Assembly (NCBI GenBank): GCA_024685565.1
Contig: JAIKVQ010000071.1
Span: 1-63,027 of the forward strand
Direction of reading: 5' to 3'
DNA: 63,027 nt
From: Bacillota bacterium
GTDB lineage: Bacteria; Bacillota; Clostridia; UBA1381
Position 1 is the first letter of the stretch. Each line of letters starts with the position of its first letter. A program made the position numbers and the translations under genes. Below, piece after piece: positions 17,984 through 28,389 of the stretch. Below the pieces are notes generated by a model that was not told the origin of the DNA, ran no database searches, and was given only the letters and a program-made list of their open reading frames with translations.

Positions 17984-20383
17984 TTGGATATTTTAACCTA
18001 TCTTAAAGATAATATTGTTTACTTAGACGGCGGCACAGGCACGCTTCTGCAAAATGCAGGTCTTACCCCCGGAGAATTTCCCGAAACGTGGAATATTTTG
18101 CACAGTGATATAATTCAAAAACTGCACCGCGACTATTTTGATGCCGGCGCAAACATAGTATGTACCAATACGTTCGGCGCAAACTGTTTAAAATTCACCG
18201 AAAATGAATTGGAAGACATAATCTCTGCCGCAATAAAAAATGCACGGACAGGCGCGCAGCAGTCTACGGGCAAACAGCAAAAATTCGTTGCGCTCGATAT
18301 AGGTCCATCAGGTCGGCTTTTAGCGCCATACGGCGACTTTGATTTTGAAGATGCCGTAGAAACCTTCGCAAAAACGGTGAGGCTTGGCGTAAAGTACGGC
18401 GCTGACCTCATTCTGATAGAAACTATGAACGACAGCTATGAAACAAAAGCGGCACTTTTGGCGGCAAAAGAAAACAGCAGTCTTCCGGTTTTTGTTTCAA
18501 ACGCTTACGGCGAGGACGGAAAGCTGATGACAGGCGCATCTCCCGAGGCTATGTGCGCTCTTTTAGAGGGAATGGGCGCAGACGCTATCGGCGTAAACTG
18601 TTCATTTGGCCCTATACAGCTTATGCCGATTATAAAAAAACTTCTTGCCGTTTCATCTGTTCCCGTAATTTTAAAACCAAACGCAGGACTGCCGAAAAGT
18701 GTTGATGGCAAGACAATCTATGATGTAGCACCTGAAGAATTTGCCAAAAGCGTCTCACAGATGCTCAAAGAGGGCGTGAGGGTTGCAGGCGGTTGCTGCG
18801 GAACAACCCCCGAATATATAAAAGCACTTGTGAATTTATCAAAAGATACAGCACCTGTTGAAATTACCAAAAAAAATCTTTCAGTTATAAGCTCTTATAC
18901 TCATGCTGTAGATTTTAAAAACCGCCCTATACTAATCGGTGAAAGAATAAACCCGACAGGCAAGAAACGGTTCAAGCAGGCGCTTATGGAAAATGACATT
19001 GATTATATTTTAAAAGAGGGCGTAAGCCAGCAGGAAAAAGGCGTACAAGTTTTGGACGTAAATGTGGGACTTCCCGACATTGACGAGGCGAATATGCTGA
19101 AAACCTGCGTCTCGGAATTACAGTCCATTATTGACCTTCCTCTGCAGATAGACACCTCCGATACTTTCGCTTTGGAGACGGCTCTAAGGCGTTACAATGG
19201 GAAGGCTATGATAAATTCGGTAAACGGAAAACAAGAATCTATGGACGCCGTATTTCCGCTTGTAAAAAAATACGGAGGATTGGTTGTCGCGCTTACGCTT
19301 GACGAGGGCGGCATACCCGAAACCGCTACAGGCAGGCTCGCCGTTGCCTCAAAAATCCTGAATGAGGCAAAAAAGTACGGTCTTGGCGTTTGCGACCTCA
19401 TTTTTGACCCTCTTGCCATGGCTGTCAGCGCGGACAAAAATGCCGCAAAAACAACTTTGGAATCTGTACGGCTTATATCGGAAAATCTTGGTGCAAATAC
19501 TGTTCTGGGTGTTTCAAATGTGTCTTTCGGTCTACCCTCACGCGACAGTATAAACAGCGTATTCTTTGCCTGTGCTTTAGAAAATGGTTTAAGCGCTGCA
19601 ATTATGAATCCATACTCTGCAAAAATGCTTGAAACCTATTATTCTTACCGCGTGATAAGCGGACTTGACGATAATTGTACTTGCTACATCGAAAATCTGT
19701 CCAGTGCGCCAAAACCCACCGAAAATACATCTGTTTCAGAGGTTGACGCCGATTTGGGGACTTCTTTAAATCGAGCTATTCTGAAGGGCTTTAAGGAAGA
19801 CGCGGCAAAAATTACAGAAAAAATGCTCAAAACATATGAGCCTCTTTCAATAATAAATAATTATGTAATCCCCGCCCTTGACTCGGTGGGAAAAGGTTTT
19901 GAAGAAAAGACCGTCTACCTTCCACAGCTTTTAATGAGCGCGGAAACGGCAAAGGCGGCTTTTGAGGAAATCAAGCTCGCATTTTCCGGCACGTCTCAAA
20001 AAGATAAAAAATGCGCTGTTGTTATAGCGACGGTAAAGGGTGATATTCACGACATAGGCAAAAATATTGTAAAGCTGCTGCTTGAAAATTACGGTTTTTC
20101 GGTGTCGGACTTAGGAAAAGATGTTCCTTGTGAAAAAATAGCCGAAGAAGCAGTAAAACTTCACGCACCTATTGTGGGCTTGAGCGCTTTAATGACTACG
20201 ACGGTACCGCAAATGGAAGAGACCATTAAACTATTACGAAAATGTGCGCCCTGGTGCAAAATAATAGTCGGCGGTGCGGTTCTGACACAGGAATATGCAG
20301 ACTCAATCGGAGCCGACAAGTATGCAAAAGATGCTATGGAATCGGTAAGATATGCCGAAAGTATAAATAATTCTCTAAACTAA
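17984..20383 (+). CDS. metH: Cobalamin-dependent methionine synthase lacking activation domain (TTG start)
   Basis: Homocysteine methyltransferase (GGTGTLLQ, GGCCGTTPEYI), pterin-binding (GERINPTGKKRFK), B12-binding (VKGDIHDIGKNIV); protein ends after the B12 domain. Confidence 0.93.
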   Translation: MDILTYLKDNIVYLDGGTGTLLQNAGLTPGEFPETWNILHSDIIQKLHRDYFDAGANIVCTNTFGANCLKFTENELEDIISAAIKNARTGAQQSTGKQQKFVALDIGPSGRLLAPYGDFDFEDAVETFAKTVRLGVKYGADLILIETMNDSYETKAALLAAKENSSLPVFVSNAYGEDGKLMTGASPEAMCALLEGMGADAIGVNCSFGPIQLMPIIKKLLAVSSVPVILKPNAGLPKSVDGKTIYDVAPEEFAKSVSQMLKEGVRVAGGCCGTTPEYIKALVNLSKDTAPVEITKKNLSVISSYTHAVDFKNRPILIGERINPTGKKRFKQALMENDIDYILKEGVSQQEKGVQVLDVNVGLPDIDEANMLKTCVSELQSIIDLPLQIDTSDTFALETALRRYNGKAMINSVNGKQESMDAVFPLVKKYGGLVVALTLDEGGIPETATGRLAVASKILNEAKKYGLGVCDLIFDPLAMAVSADKNAAKTTLESVRLISENLGANTVLGVSNVSFGLPSRDSINSVFFACALENGLSAAIMNPYSAKMLETYYSYRVISGLDDNCTCYIENLSSAPKPTENTSVSEVDADLGTSLNRAILKGFKEDAAKITEKMLKTYEPLSIINNYVIPALDSVGKGFEEKTVYLPQLLMSAETAKAAFEEIKLAFSGTSQKDKKCAVVIATVKGDIHDIGKNIVKLLLENYGFSVSDLGKDVPCEKIAEEAVKLHAPIVGLSALMTTTVPQMEETIKLLRKCAPWCKIIVGGAVLTQEYADSIGADKYAKDAMESVRYAESINNSLN

Positions 20384-20414
20384 AAAAGACAGAGCCTAAC
20401 GCTCTGTCTTTTTT
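20384..20414. terminator. Bidirectional rho-independent terminator
   Basis: aaaagacagagc-ctaac-gctctgtctttttt between convergent genes. Confidence 0.85.
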
Positions 20415-20415
20415 G

Positions 20416-22410
20416 TTATCTTGCAAAATAGTTATAAATCATAATAAGCGCTTCGCCGCGTGTTACGGTATTTTGCGGATAAAATCTGCCGCTGCCGTCA
20501 CCGTTTATTATCTTTTCTGCTTTCAAAATTGCAATATATCCTTTATTCTCTGTAACATCTGTAAACGGAGGCATAAATATTTCATCGTGCTTTGCTACTC
20601 TTTCCATGTCCATCTCACGAATTATAAATATTGCCGCATTCTCCCTTGTCAAAAGATTTTTGTCAGCTCTTTCCTCCTGTGAAAGAATGCCTCTTCTTAT
20701 CATTCGTTTATAAATCTCATCAGCATCCGCCTCATAGCCAAAAGCTTTATTTAAAAGCATAAAATACTCCGCCTGTGTAATTTCTTCATCAGGTTTTAAT
20801 TCGCCGCCGCTTATGCCTATTCCATAGTCGGCAAGTGCCAAAAATATGTCCTTTGCGTAATGATTATCTATATCTGAATATATGATTTTCTGTGTGCCCT
20901 CCAAATCATCGCCATTATAATTAATAAGGCGTGCCTTGAACGGATTTATCATAAAGCCTTGAGCCTGTGCATTTTTACCTATATAATACACAGGCTGAGC
21001 GATTTTATCCTCAGCATTTACCGCATAGCCAAGCTCAAAGCCTACTGCGTCAAAGGCAAATTCTGCCGCATCATTCTGCGAAATCACACCGTTTGTTGAC
21101 GGAAAATCAATATCTTTCGTATAAGATACATTATAAGCTATTATATTGTCCTCGACATCAAAATCAAAATATGCGTTATTGCCGATGACATCAAGTCCGT
21201 TAACGGTTCGTACGAATCGGACAGCTCCTTCATATTCCGTTTCAAGAATACGAAACTCTGAGGCTTTATCCCCTGCAAGAATCAAAAATGCCTTTTTCGC
21301 CTTTTCCTCCTCAGTTTTGCGGTTCCGTTTTTCCTTCTTTTCGTTGTATGTATAATTATCAAAACTTAAGATTTCTCCGCTTTTGGCGTCCATGCTTACA
21401 CTTATGTATCGATCATCATTCGTAAATCCAAGCTCATAAACATACTCATTTTTATTAAACATATCCCTGTTTAAAGAGATAAATTCGCGCTCAAAGCCTT
21501 TGGGGATTGCGATAATTTCATTCTTTTTCGCAGTTTCTGTCGCATTTTCCTCACTCAAAAGTCCCGAAACTCTTTCCGTTTCTTCAAGTTCTGCAGGTGT
21601 AAATCCCCTTGCATCAGCCGCCTCCTCGGCAACCTCCATATTCTTATCATATATTATCTCTCCGACATATGACATCTCATATGCCGTTCCATCATATGCA
21701 TTTATCGCAAGGCTATTGTCCTTTGGAGCGTATTCAAGATATGCAGTTATCTCTTCCTTTTTGTAATCTCTCTTAAATTTGTACCTGAGAGTCGGAGGTA
21801 TGAGTTTTTTATATGCCTCTTTTGCCTCCGCTTCACTTATAACATTATCTATCGCCTTGAAATTTATATTCGCAGTATAGTTTATATAAAAATATGAAAC
21901 CTCTTTTGTTCTCTTTGAAACCGAAATATATCCCGTCTGACCTAAAACGGGTATACCGTTTTCCTTTCGGAAAATGTCCATTGTGTATTCTGCAGAGTGT
22001 ATAGACTTATCATTTTGGGGTACGATTTCAAGATTTTCATAAATGTCCGGATTTATTCTTTTTATAAAATCCTTTGCTATTTGCAATGAATCGGTTTCTT
22101 TAACGGCAAATACGTCCATATTATCGGTTTCATCATAGTCATATTTTGAATAGCTTTTAATTATACCGTCTTCAAAGGTAACATACAGCCCCGAATAACC
22201 GTCACCGTCATTTGACCATTCAAAATTATATGATGTTTTACCGCCGTCCTTATAATACGAGCTTTTAAAGTTCTCGTATTCGTCAGTATCAATCCTTTCC
22301 TTGACCTGTTTAAGTGCCTCGGCAACACCGTTATCCTCCTGCGCATAAACGCAGTTTACTAATCCTAAACAAATTGCAATACAGAGAATAAAATTAACCA
22401 GTTTTTTCAT
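20416..22410 (-). CDS. Secreted YcdB/YcdC(PepSY-like)-repeat protein with C-terminal SLH domains
   Basis: Signal peptide (MKKLVNFILCIAICLGLVNCVYAQ); repeated SVSKRTKEVSYFYINYTAN / SVSMDAKSGEILSFDNYTYN; C-terminal SLH-like FTDVTENKGYIAILKAEKIINGDGSGRFYPQNTVTRGEALIMI. Confidence 0.78.
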   Translation of the reverse strand: MKKLVNFILCIAICLGLVNCVYAQEDNGVAEALKQVKERIDTDEYENFKSSYYKDGGKTSYNFEWSNDGDGYSGLYVTFEDGIIKSYSKYDYDETDNMDVFAVKETDSLQIAKDFIKRINPDIYENLEIVPQNDKSIHSAEYTMDIFRKENGIPVLGQTGYISVSKRTKEVSYFYINYTANINFKAIDNVISEAEAKEAYKKLIPPTLRYKFKRDYKKEEITAYLEYAPKDNSLAINAYDGTAYEMSYVGEIIYDKNMEVAEEAADARGFTPAELEETERVSGLLSEENATETAKKNEIIAIPKGFEREFISLNRDMFNKNEYVYELGFTNDDRYISVSMDAKSGEILSFDNYTYNEKKEKRNRKTEEEKAKKAFLILAGDKASEFRILETEYEGAVRFVRTVNGLDVIGNNAYFDFDVEDNIIAYNVSYTKDIDFPSTNGVISQNDAAEFAFDAVGFELGYAVNAEDKIAQPVYYIGKNAQAQGFMINPFKARLINYNGDDLEGTQKIIYSDIDNHYAKDIFLALADYGIGISGGELKPDEEITQAEYFMLLNKAFGYEADADEIYKRMIRRGILSQEERADKNLLTRENAAIFIIREMDMERVAKHDEIFMPPFTDVTENKGYIAILKAEKIINGDGSGRFYPQNTVTRGEALIMIYNYFAR

Positions 22411-22426
22411 AGCCGTACCTCCGTTT

Positions 22427-23356
22427 TTATTTTAAATAGATAGCTTCCTTGGCCTTTTTCGATATATTTTCTGCTGTAAGTCCGTAAATTTCAAATAGCT
22501 CTGCAGGCGTTCCTGATTTTCCGAATTCTTCCGTTCCGATTATCTTTACAGGACAGGGTGCGTTTTCGCAAACCACTTCCGCTACCGCACTTCCAAGACC
22601 TCCGAACACCGAATGCTCCTCAGCCGTCACAATTGCGCCTGTTTCCTTTGCAGCTTTTATGATAATCTCCTTGTCAATCGGCTTAATTGTGTGGATATTT
22701 ACAACTCTTGCCGATATTCCGTCACTTTCGAGTATTTTTGCGGCTTCTAATGCCTTTTGCACCATGAGACCTGTCGCAATTATAGTAACGTCCTTGCCGT
22801 CCTTGAGTTCTATACCCTTGCCAAGCTCAAATTTATAATCGGCAGAATTTACATCTTCTACTGCTAACCGCCCAAATCTTAAATATACAGGGCCCTTATG
22901 TTCTATTGCCGCTTTTACTGCCTGCTGCGCCTCTATATCATCAGCAGGATTTATTACGACCATATCGGGAATTGTGCGCATAAGCGCAATATCCTCAAGG
23001 CACTGATGCGATGCGCCGTCCTCGCCTACCGAAATACCTGCGTGAGATGCGCCGATTTTTACATTAAGCCTCGTATAGCCTATGGAATTTCTGATTTGCT
23101 CAAAGGCTCTGCCCGCTGCAAACATCGCAAAGCTTGACGCAAACACGATTTTTCCGCAGGATGCAAGTCCCGCTGCTACACTCATCATATTTGCCTCTGC
23201 AATACCCATATTTACAAACCTTTCGGGATAGACCTTTTTAAACATATCTGTTTTTGTTGATTTTGAAAGATCAGCGTCCAAAACAACAATTCTTTCATCT
23301 TTCCCGAATTCTTGGAGTGCTATTCCGTATGATTCTCTCGTTGCTCTTTTTGCCAT
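22427..23356 (-). CDS. Transketolase, C-terminal subunit
   Basis: VVLDADLSKSTKTDMFKKVYPERFVNMGIAEANM, GASHAGISVGEDGASHQ, VTAEEHSVFGGLGSAVAE. Confidence 0.93.
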   Translation of the reverse strand: MAKRATRESYGIALQEFGKDERIVVLDADLSKSTKTDMFKKVYPERFVNMGIAEANMMSVAAGLASCGKIVFASSFAMFAAGRAFEQIRNSIGYTRLNVKIGASHAGISVGEDGASHQCLEDIALMRTIPDMVVINPADDIEAQQAVKAAIEHKGPVYLRFGRLAVEDVNSADYKFELGKGIELKDGKDVTIIATGLMVQKALEAAKILESDGISARVVNIHTIKPIDKEIIIKAAKETGAIVTAEEHSVFGGLGSAVAEVVCENAPCPVKIIGTEEFGKSGTPAELFEIYGLTAENISKKAKEAIYLK

Positions 23357-24213
23357 TATATCATCGCCTCCAATTCTTTAATTTTCTCATCAAGCTCCGA
23401 TATTGCCTCTCTGTACTGTTCTTCGTTCGGTGCTGAGCCGTGCCAGCCTGCCTGATTTTCCATAAAGGAAACATTTTTTCCCTTTACAGATTTCATAATA
23501 ACTGCGGTTGGCTTTCCTTTTGTATTTTTTGCAATTTTAACAGCTTTTTCAAGCGAGTCAAAATCGTGTGCATCTGCCAAAACAACATTCCATCCAAAGC
23601 TTTCAAACTTTTTATCAATAGGGTTGGGACTCATTACCTCGTCAATATCACCGTCTATCTGAAGTCCGTTATTATCGACAAAAACTGTGAGGTTGTCCAG
23701 CTTATAGTGAGATGCGAACATTGCCTGCTCCCATACCTGTCCTTCTTCAAGCTCACCGTCGCCCAAAACCGCATACACGCGGAAGCCTTTTCCGTCAAGC
23801 TTAGCCGCAAGCGCCATTCCGCCTGCTGCCGATATCCCCTGCCCTAAAGAGCCTGTTGACATATCAATACCCGGAACTTTATTCATATCGGGGTGTCCCT
23901 GCAGATAGCTGTCCGCCTTTCTCAATGTTTTTATATCCTCTTCAGGGAAAAAACCCTTATATGCAAGTATTCCGTAAAGCGCAGGACAGGTATGCCCCTT
24001 TGACAGTACAAATCTGTCACGGTCAGGCATGTTGGGATTTTCAGGGTTGACTCTCATAACCTCCATATACAGGTATGTTACAAGGTCAGCTATTGAAAGC
24101 GAACCCCCGGGGTGTCCCGATTTTGCGTTATAAATACCCGTAAGCGCGCTTTTTCTTACCTTATTTGCAATAATTGCAAGTTCTGTTTTTCTTTTTACGT
24201 CCATTTTTTTCAC
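23356..24213 (-). CDS. Transketolase, N-terminal subunit
   Basis: SGHPGGSLSIADLVTYLY, DRFVLSKGHTCPALYGIL, GSLGQGISAAGGMA, GDGELEEGQVWEQAMFASHYKLDNL. Confidence 0.94.
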   Translation of the reverse strand: MKKMDVKRKTELAIIANKVRKSALTGIYNAKSGHPGGSLSIADLVTYLYMEVMRVNPENPNMPDRDRFVLSKGHTCPALYGILAYKGFFPEEDIKTLRKADSYLQGHPDMNKVPGIDMSTGSLGQGISAAGGMALAAKLDGKGFRVYAVLGDGELEEGQVWEQAMFASHYKLDNLTVFVDNNGLQIDGDIDEVMSPNPIDKKFESFGWNVVLADAHDFDSLEKAVKIAKNTKGKPTAVIMKSVKGKNVSFMENQAGWHGSAPNEEQYREAISELDEKIKELEAMI

Positions 24214-24608
24214 TCCGTAACTTTATTATTTGCATTATCAAATGCAACCGCCATAAGCTCTTTTAGCCGTTCCTCTCTTCCGCTTAAGTGAAGATAACCA
24301 AAAAGCGCCTCAAGACCTGTTGCACGGTGATACTCCACAACATCTGCATTTTTAGGGGTTGTCCCCGATTTTGCGTTTCTCCCGCGCTTAAAAACCATAT
24401 GTTCTTCCTCTGTAAGAATAGGTTCTATTGCAGAGACACTGTTGCTCTGCGATTGTGCTTTCACATATTTTATATTCTCTATATGCAGCTTATGCGCAGG
24501 CATACTCGGATTTTCGGCAAGTATCCGCTTTCTTGTGTATATCTCATATACAGCATCTCCTATATATGCAAGCACTAAAGGTGAATATTCCAAAGGGTTT
24601 TTCATCAT
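24210..24608 (-). CDS. mrnC: Mini-ribonuclease III
   Basis: RNase III-type [59 protein letters not shown] overlap with cysS stop. Confidence 0.92.
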   Translation of the reverse strand: MMKNPLEYSPLVLAYIGDAVYEIYTRKRILAENPSMPAHKLHIENIKYVKAQSQSNSVSAIEPILTEEEHMVFKRGRNAKSGTTPKNADVVEYHRATGLEALFGYLHLSGREERLKELMAVAFDNANNKVTE

Positions 24609-26008
24609 TTGATATACGACCATTTTACGCCCGTAGGGGTATCCTTAAGCTCAATATTTCTGGCTTTCAGCTCATCGCGGATACGGTCTGCCTCCTGATA
24701 ATTCTTTGCTTTCCTTGCCTCATTCCGTTTTTCGATAAGTGCCTCAATTTCCTCTGAAGCAACCTTATCCTGCTTTTTAAACAGGCCCAAAACATCGCCA
24801 AGCTCGTGAATAGCGGATAGCGTTTCTTCTATAACAGCAAGAGAGTTTCCGCCCTCTTCATTAATATTTTTATTTGCCGATGAAACTATATCAAAAATTG
24901 CGGAAATCGCGTCTGCCGTGTTGAGGTCATCGTCCATGGCGTCCAAAAAGCGTTTTTTTGCATTTTTTATATCCTCCGAAAGTTGCTTTTCAGCATCATT
25001 CATTTCACCATTTTCGGCGCTGTTTTTCAAAAATTCAAGATTTTCTATACAGTTATATACCCTCTCCATTGCCGACTTTGCCTGCGCCATAAGCGTGTCG
25101 CTGAAGTTTACCGGACTTCTGTAATGTGCCGACAGCATAAAAAATCTCACAACCTGTGGGTCATATTTCTCTGTAATGTCGCGTATTGTAAAGAAATTGC
25201 CAAGGGATTTACTCATCTTCCTGTTATCGATATTTATATATCCGTTGTGCATCCAAAATCTGGCAAATTCACATCCATTTGCACACTCGGACTGGGCAAT
25301 TTCGTTCTCGTGGTGTGGGAAAATCAGATCCTTTCCTCCCGAATGAATATCTATTGTATTCCCAAGATACTTATTTACCATCGCGGAACATTCAATATGC
25401 CAACCCGGTCTGCCCATTCCCCAAGGACTTTCCCATGCAGGCTCACCGGGTTTTTGTGCTTTCCAGAGCGCAAAATCCATGGGATCTTCCTTGCCCTCAT
25501 TAATGTCAATTCTTGCGCCCGCCTCAAGCTCATCGAGCGGCTGGTGTGAAAGTTTTCCGTATCCCTCAAACTTTTTTGTCCTGAAATATACGTTGCCGTC
25601 AACATTATACGCATATCCCTTTTCCTCAAGCCGTTTTACGACATCAATTATGGCGTCAATATTCTCGGTAGCTTTCGGGTGAATTGTCGCGCGCTTTATA
25701 CCAAGCGCCTCCGCGTCCTTAAAATATTCTGAAATAAACCTCTCTCCAAGTTCCTTTACCGTTATGCCCTCTTTATTTGCGCGGTTTATCATTTTATCGT
25801 CTATATCGGTAAAATTCTGGACGAAGGTAACCTTATATCCCAAATATTCCAAATATCGTCTTAAAGTATCAAAAATAATAAACGGCCTTGCATTGCCTAT
25901 ATGAAAATAATCGTAAACGGTAGGACCGCAGGAATACATTTTAACCTCGCCCGCTGTAATCGGCACAAATTCCTCTTTCTGCCGCGTCATTGTGTTGTAA
26001 ATTCTCAT
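24605..26008 (-). CDS. cysS: Cysteinyl-tRNA synthetase
   Basis: [17 protein letters not shown] (HIGH), [27 protein letters not shown] (KMSKS). Confidence 0.96.
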   Translation of the reverse strand: MRIYNTMTRQKEEFVPITAGEVKMYSCGPTVYDYFHIGNARPFIIFDTLRRYLEYLGYKVTFVQNFTDIDDKMINRANKEGITVKELGERFISEYFKDAEALGIKRATIHPKATENIDAIIDVVKRLEEKGYAYNVDGNVYFRTKKFEGYGKLSHQPLDELEAGARIDINEGKEDPMDFALWKAQKPGEPAWESPWGMGRPGWHIECSAMVNKYLGNTIDIHSGGKDLIFPHHENEIAQSECANGCEFARFWMHNGYINIDNRKMSKSLGNFFTIRDITEKYDPQVVRFFMLSAHYRSPVNFSDTLMAQAKSAMERVYNCIENLEFLKNSAENGEMNDAEKQLSEDIKNAKKRFLDAMDDDLNTADAISAIFDIVSSANKNINEEGGNSLAVIEETLSAIHELGDVLGLFKKQDKVASEEIEALIEKRNEARKAKNYQEADRIRDELKARNIELKDTPTGVKWSYIK

Positions 26009-26664
26009 TTTTTTATTTCCTCCGAATTGTTTTGCAGTTCCTCTATCCTTTTTTCGAGGTTTTTAATATGCACAGAAAGTGTGCAAAGCTGTGACGATAT
26101 CGGGTCAGGTACAGTTATCTGGTCCAAATCACACTCAACACGCACGCCTTCAAGCTTAACAATCCTTGCGGGCACACCTACACATGTGGAATTTGGAGGC
26201 ACCTCCGACAAAACCACGGCTCCTGCCGCAATTTTTGAATTGTCGCCTACCGTAAAAGGCCCTAAAATTTTCGCACCACAGCCAACCATAACGTTATTTC
26301 CAAGGGTTGGGTGGCGTTTTCCCTTTTCTGTTCCCGTACCGCCGAGCGTTACTCCCTGATATATGGTACAGTTATCACCTATCACTGCAGTTTCACCAAT
26401 CACGACGCCCATTCCGTGGTCAATAAAAAGCCCCTTTCCTATCGTTGCTCCCGGGTGAATTTCTATCCCTGTCCAAAACCGTGTTGTCTGGGATATCCAG
26501 CGTGCTATGAATTTAAGGTTATGCAGGTAAAAAAAGTGCGCTACTCTATGCCAGAATACCGCACGCACCCCAGGGTACAGAAAAAACACCTCTGCTCTGT
26601 TTCTTGCCGCGGGATCTCTTTTCATAACCGATTTTATGTCATATGCTATATTTTTAAAAAGCAA
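26005..26664 (-). CDS. cysE: Serine O-acetyltransferase
   Basis: Hexapeptide repeats: [46 protein letters not shown]. Confidence 0.94.
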   Translation of the reverse strand: MLFKNIAYDIKSVMKRDPAARNRAEVFFLYPGVRAVFWHRVAHFFYLHNLKFIARWISQTTRFWTGIEIHPGATIGKGLFIDHGMGVVIGETAVIGDNCTIYQGVTLGGTGTEKGKRHPTLGNNVMVGCGAKILGPFTVGDNSKIAAGAVVLSEVPPNSTCVGVPARIVKLEGVRVECDLDQITVPDPISSQLCTLSVHIKNLEKRIEELQNNSEEIKK

Positions 26665-26695
26665 ATTTTCTCACCTCATAATATGATTATAATAC

Positions 26696-26724
26696 ATTAT
26701 ACTATAATGGCGAGAAAAAAACAA
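26696..26724 (-). promoter_or_regulatory. Putative sigma-A promoter for cysE-cysS-mrnC-tkt run
   Basis: Minus strand TTGTTT - 17 bp - TATAAT. Confidence 0.6.
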
Positions 26725-26742
26725 TATTTTTTGCCATTTTTT

Positions 26743-26783
26743 AAGTATAAAACACAGCCTATTTTCGGCTGTGTTTTATACTT
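26743..26783 (-). terminator. Long perfect hairpin, probable terminator of the SPOCS/LysM gene
   Basis: aagtataaaacacagcc - tattttc - ggctgtgttttatactt: 17-bp perfect stem just past the minus-strand stop at 26790. Confidence 0.75.
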
Positions 26784-26789
26784 TATGTT

Positions 26790-28322
26790 CTATGACAGAG
26801 GAATAATCAGCTTTTCTCCTTTTTTTGGAACATACCCGCTGTCCAAATTATTTGATGCAAAAATTTTATCTGTTTTTATACGGTAGTGCTTTGCTATATC
26901 CCACAGGCTGTCGCCCTCCTTAACAAAATAAACAACTATCCCGTTTTTATTGTTCTCCCTTGGCTCAGCCTCGATATCCGATATTATGCTTTCATTTAAA
27001 ATGTTTATTATTTTTCCCCGAATTGTAAGTCCGCACCTGACTTCTACCGCATCTTTGGAGTTTATGATATAGCTGATATGCTCACATTCCACACTCAAAA
27101 CGATCTTGTTATCATCTGCTACAGGTCCGTCGCAGTCAATTATATAATTGAACGGCACTTCCTCTTTTATTGAGGCTATTGGATTTTCCTCATCATCTGT
27201 CATATATAGTACATATATAAGAACTTTGCCTGAAACATCAAGTTTTCCGTTTTGTGCCTTTGATGAGGTTATAACAGGTTTTGCCTGTACCCTGTAAACT
27301 CCCGAAATATCAGGCGTTCCCTCCTCCTTCTCCAAAAGCTGTTTTAAAACCGCCGAAAAATTTATTTGAGCTGCCACACTCTGCATTTTTACATCTTCAT
27401 ATGAAAATCTGCAGTCCAAATCGGTAAAATAGCAGTCGCTGACAACAGAAATATTTTCTGTATTATCGGTTTTTACTCCTACCGTTATATCAGCGCTTAC
27501 CTTAATGCTTGACGTATCCTCTGCGGCATTCACAAGCTCATATGCGGTTTCGCCTATTTCATAGCTTATCTCACATTCTTCGTCCTCTTTGAGCCCGCCG
27601 ACATCAAAAACTTCGGTAAACGGAATTTCACAGTCGAGATGATTATATTTGCCCTGCGCATCACTGTACAAAACACAAACTCCTATTGCTCCTTTTATTA
27701 CAAGTTTTCCGTCAAGCGCTCTGCTTTCCTTGGAAAGCATACACATATCCGCCTTTAAAAGGTGTGCCGCCTTCTTTCCCTTTGGAAAATCAATTTCTTC
27801 ATTGACACAAAAATCAAACTCATCATATTGCTGAGTACCCGTCATTGAAAGCTCTTTGCTTTTTGTCTGCACATTATCCGACAAAATACCGCTTACCAGC
27901 TCCTTTTGCTCGTTTAAAAATACAGATACGCTTATAAGAATTTTAGTTTCTACACCGATTTTTCGGGAATTAAGTACCTTATACGACACTTTTTCGGCGT
28001 CACAGAAGGCACACAAGGTCATATCTTCTTTAAATTCACTTCTTTTTAATGTTTCGCAGAATTCAAGGCATCCGTTAATGCTTTCCAGTTTCTTTTCTTC
28101 ACCCTCGGGTATATATAAGATATTTATCCTTACTTTGCCTTTTAGTGTGATTTTCCCGTCCTCTATTTGTTTTTCAAGAAGATACGGCTCCGCCGTTACC
28201 TCGCAAACTTTTAAAATGTCAGGTTTTGCGTCGGGAACTATGATACTTCCCTCGGCACTTGATTTCACATCACCTTCATATACCGTTTTTACAATGTTTA
28301 TACTTTTTTTCTCTATCTCCAT
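26790..28322 (-). CDS. SPOCS (DUF3794) repeat protein with C-terminal LysM, SipL-like spore morphogenesis protein
   Basis: Repeated DUF3794 segments (VPDAKPDILKVCEVTAEPYLLEKQIEDGKITLKGKVRINILYIPEG...; VYRVQAKPVITSSKAQNGKLDVSGKVLIYVLYMTDDEE); C-terminal LysM YFVKEGDSLWDIAKHYRIKTDKIFASNNL. Confidence 0.88.
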   Translation of the reverse strand: MEIEKKSINIVKTVYEGDVKSSAEGSIIVPDAKPDILKVCEVTAEPYLLEKQIEDGKITLKGKVRINILYIPEGEEKKLESINGCLEFCETLKRSEFKEDMTLCAFCDAEKVSYKVLNSRKIGVETKILISVSVFLNEQKELVSGILSDNVQTKSKELSMTGTQQYDEFDFCVNEEIDFPKGKKAAHLLKADMCMLSKESRALDGKLVIKGAIGVCVLYSDAQGKYNHLDCEIPFTEVFDVGGLKEDEECEISYEIGETAYELVNAAEDTSSIKVSADITVGVKTDNTENISVVSDCYFTDLDCRFSYEDVKMQSVAAQINFSAVLKQLLEKEEGTPDISGVYRVQAKPVITSSKAQNGKLDVSGKVLIYVLYMTDDEENPIASIKEEVPFNYIIDCDGPVADDNKIVLSVECEHISYIINSKDAVEVRCGLTIRGKIINILNESIISDIEAEPRENNKNGIVVYFVKEGDSLWDIAKHYRIKTDKIFASNNLDSGYVPKKGEKLIIPLS

Positions 28323-28344
28323 ATTTTTTTAAACCTCCCACAAA

Positions 28345-28380
28345 AATAATCCCATAGTTAATACTATGAGATTACTTTTT
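28345..28380 (-). terminator. Rho-independent terminator of rhaB
   Basis: Minus strand taatctcatag-tattaa-ctatgggatta followed by ttttt (one G-U pair). Confidence 0.65.
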
Positions 28381-28389
28381 GGGATATGC

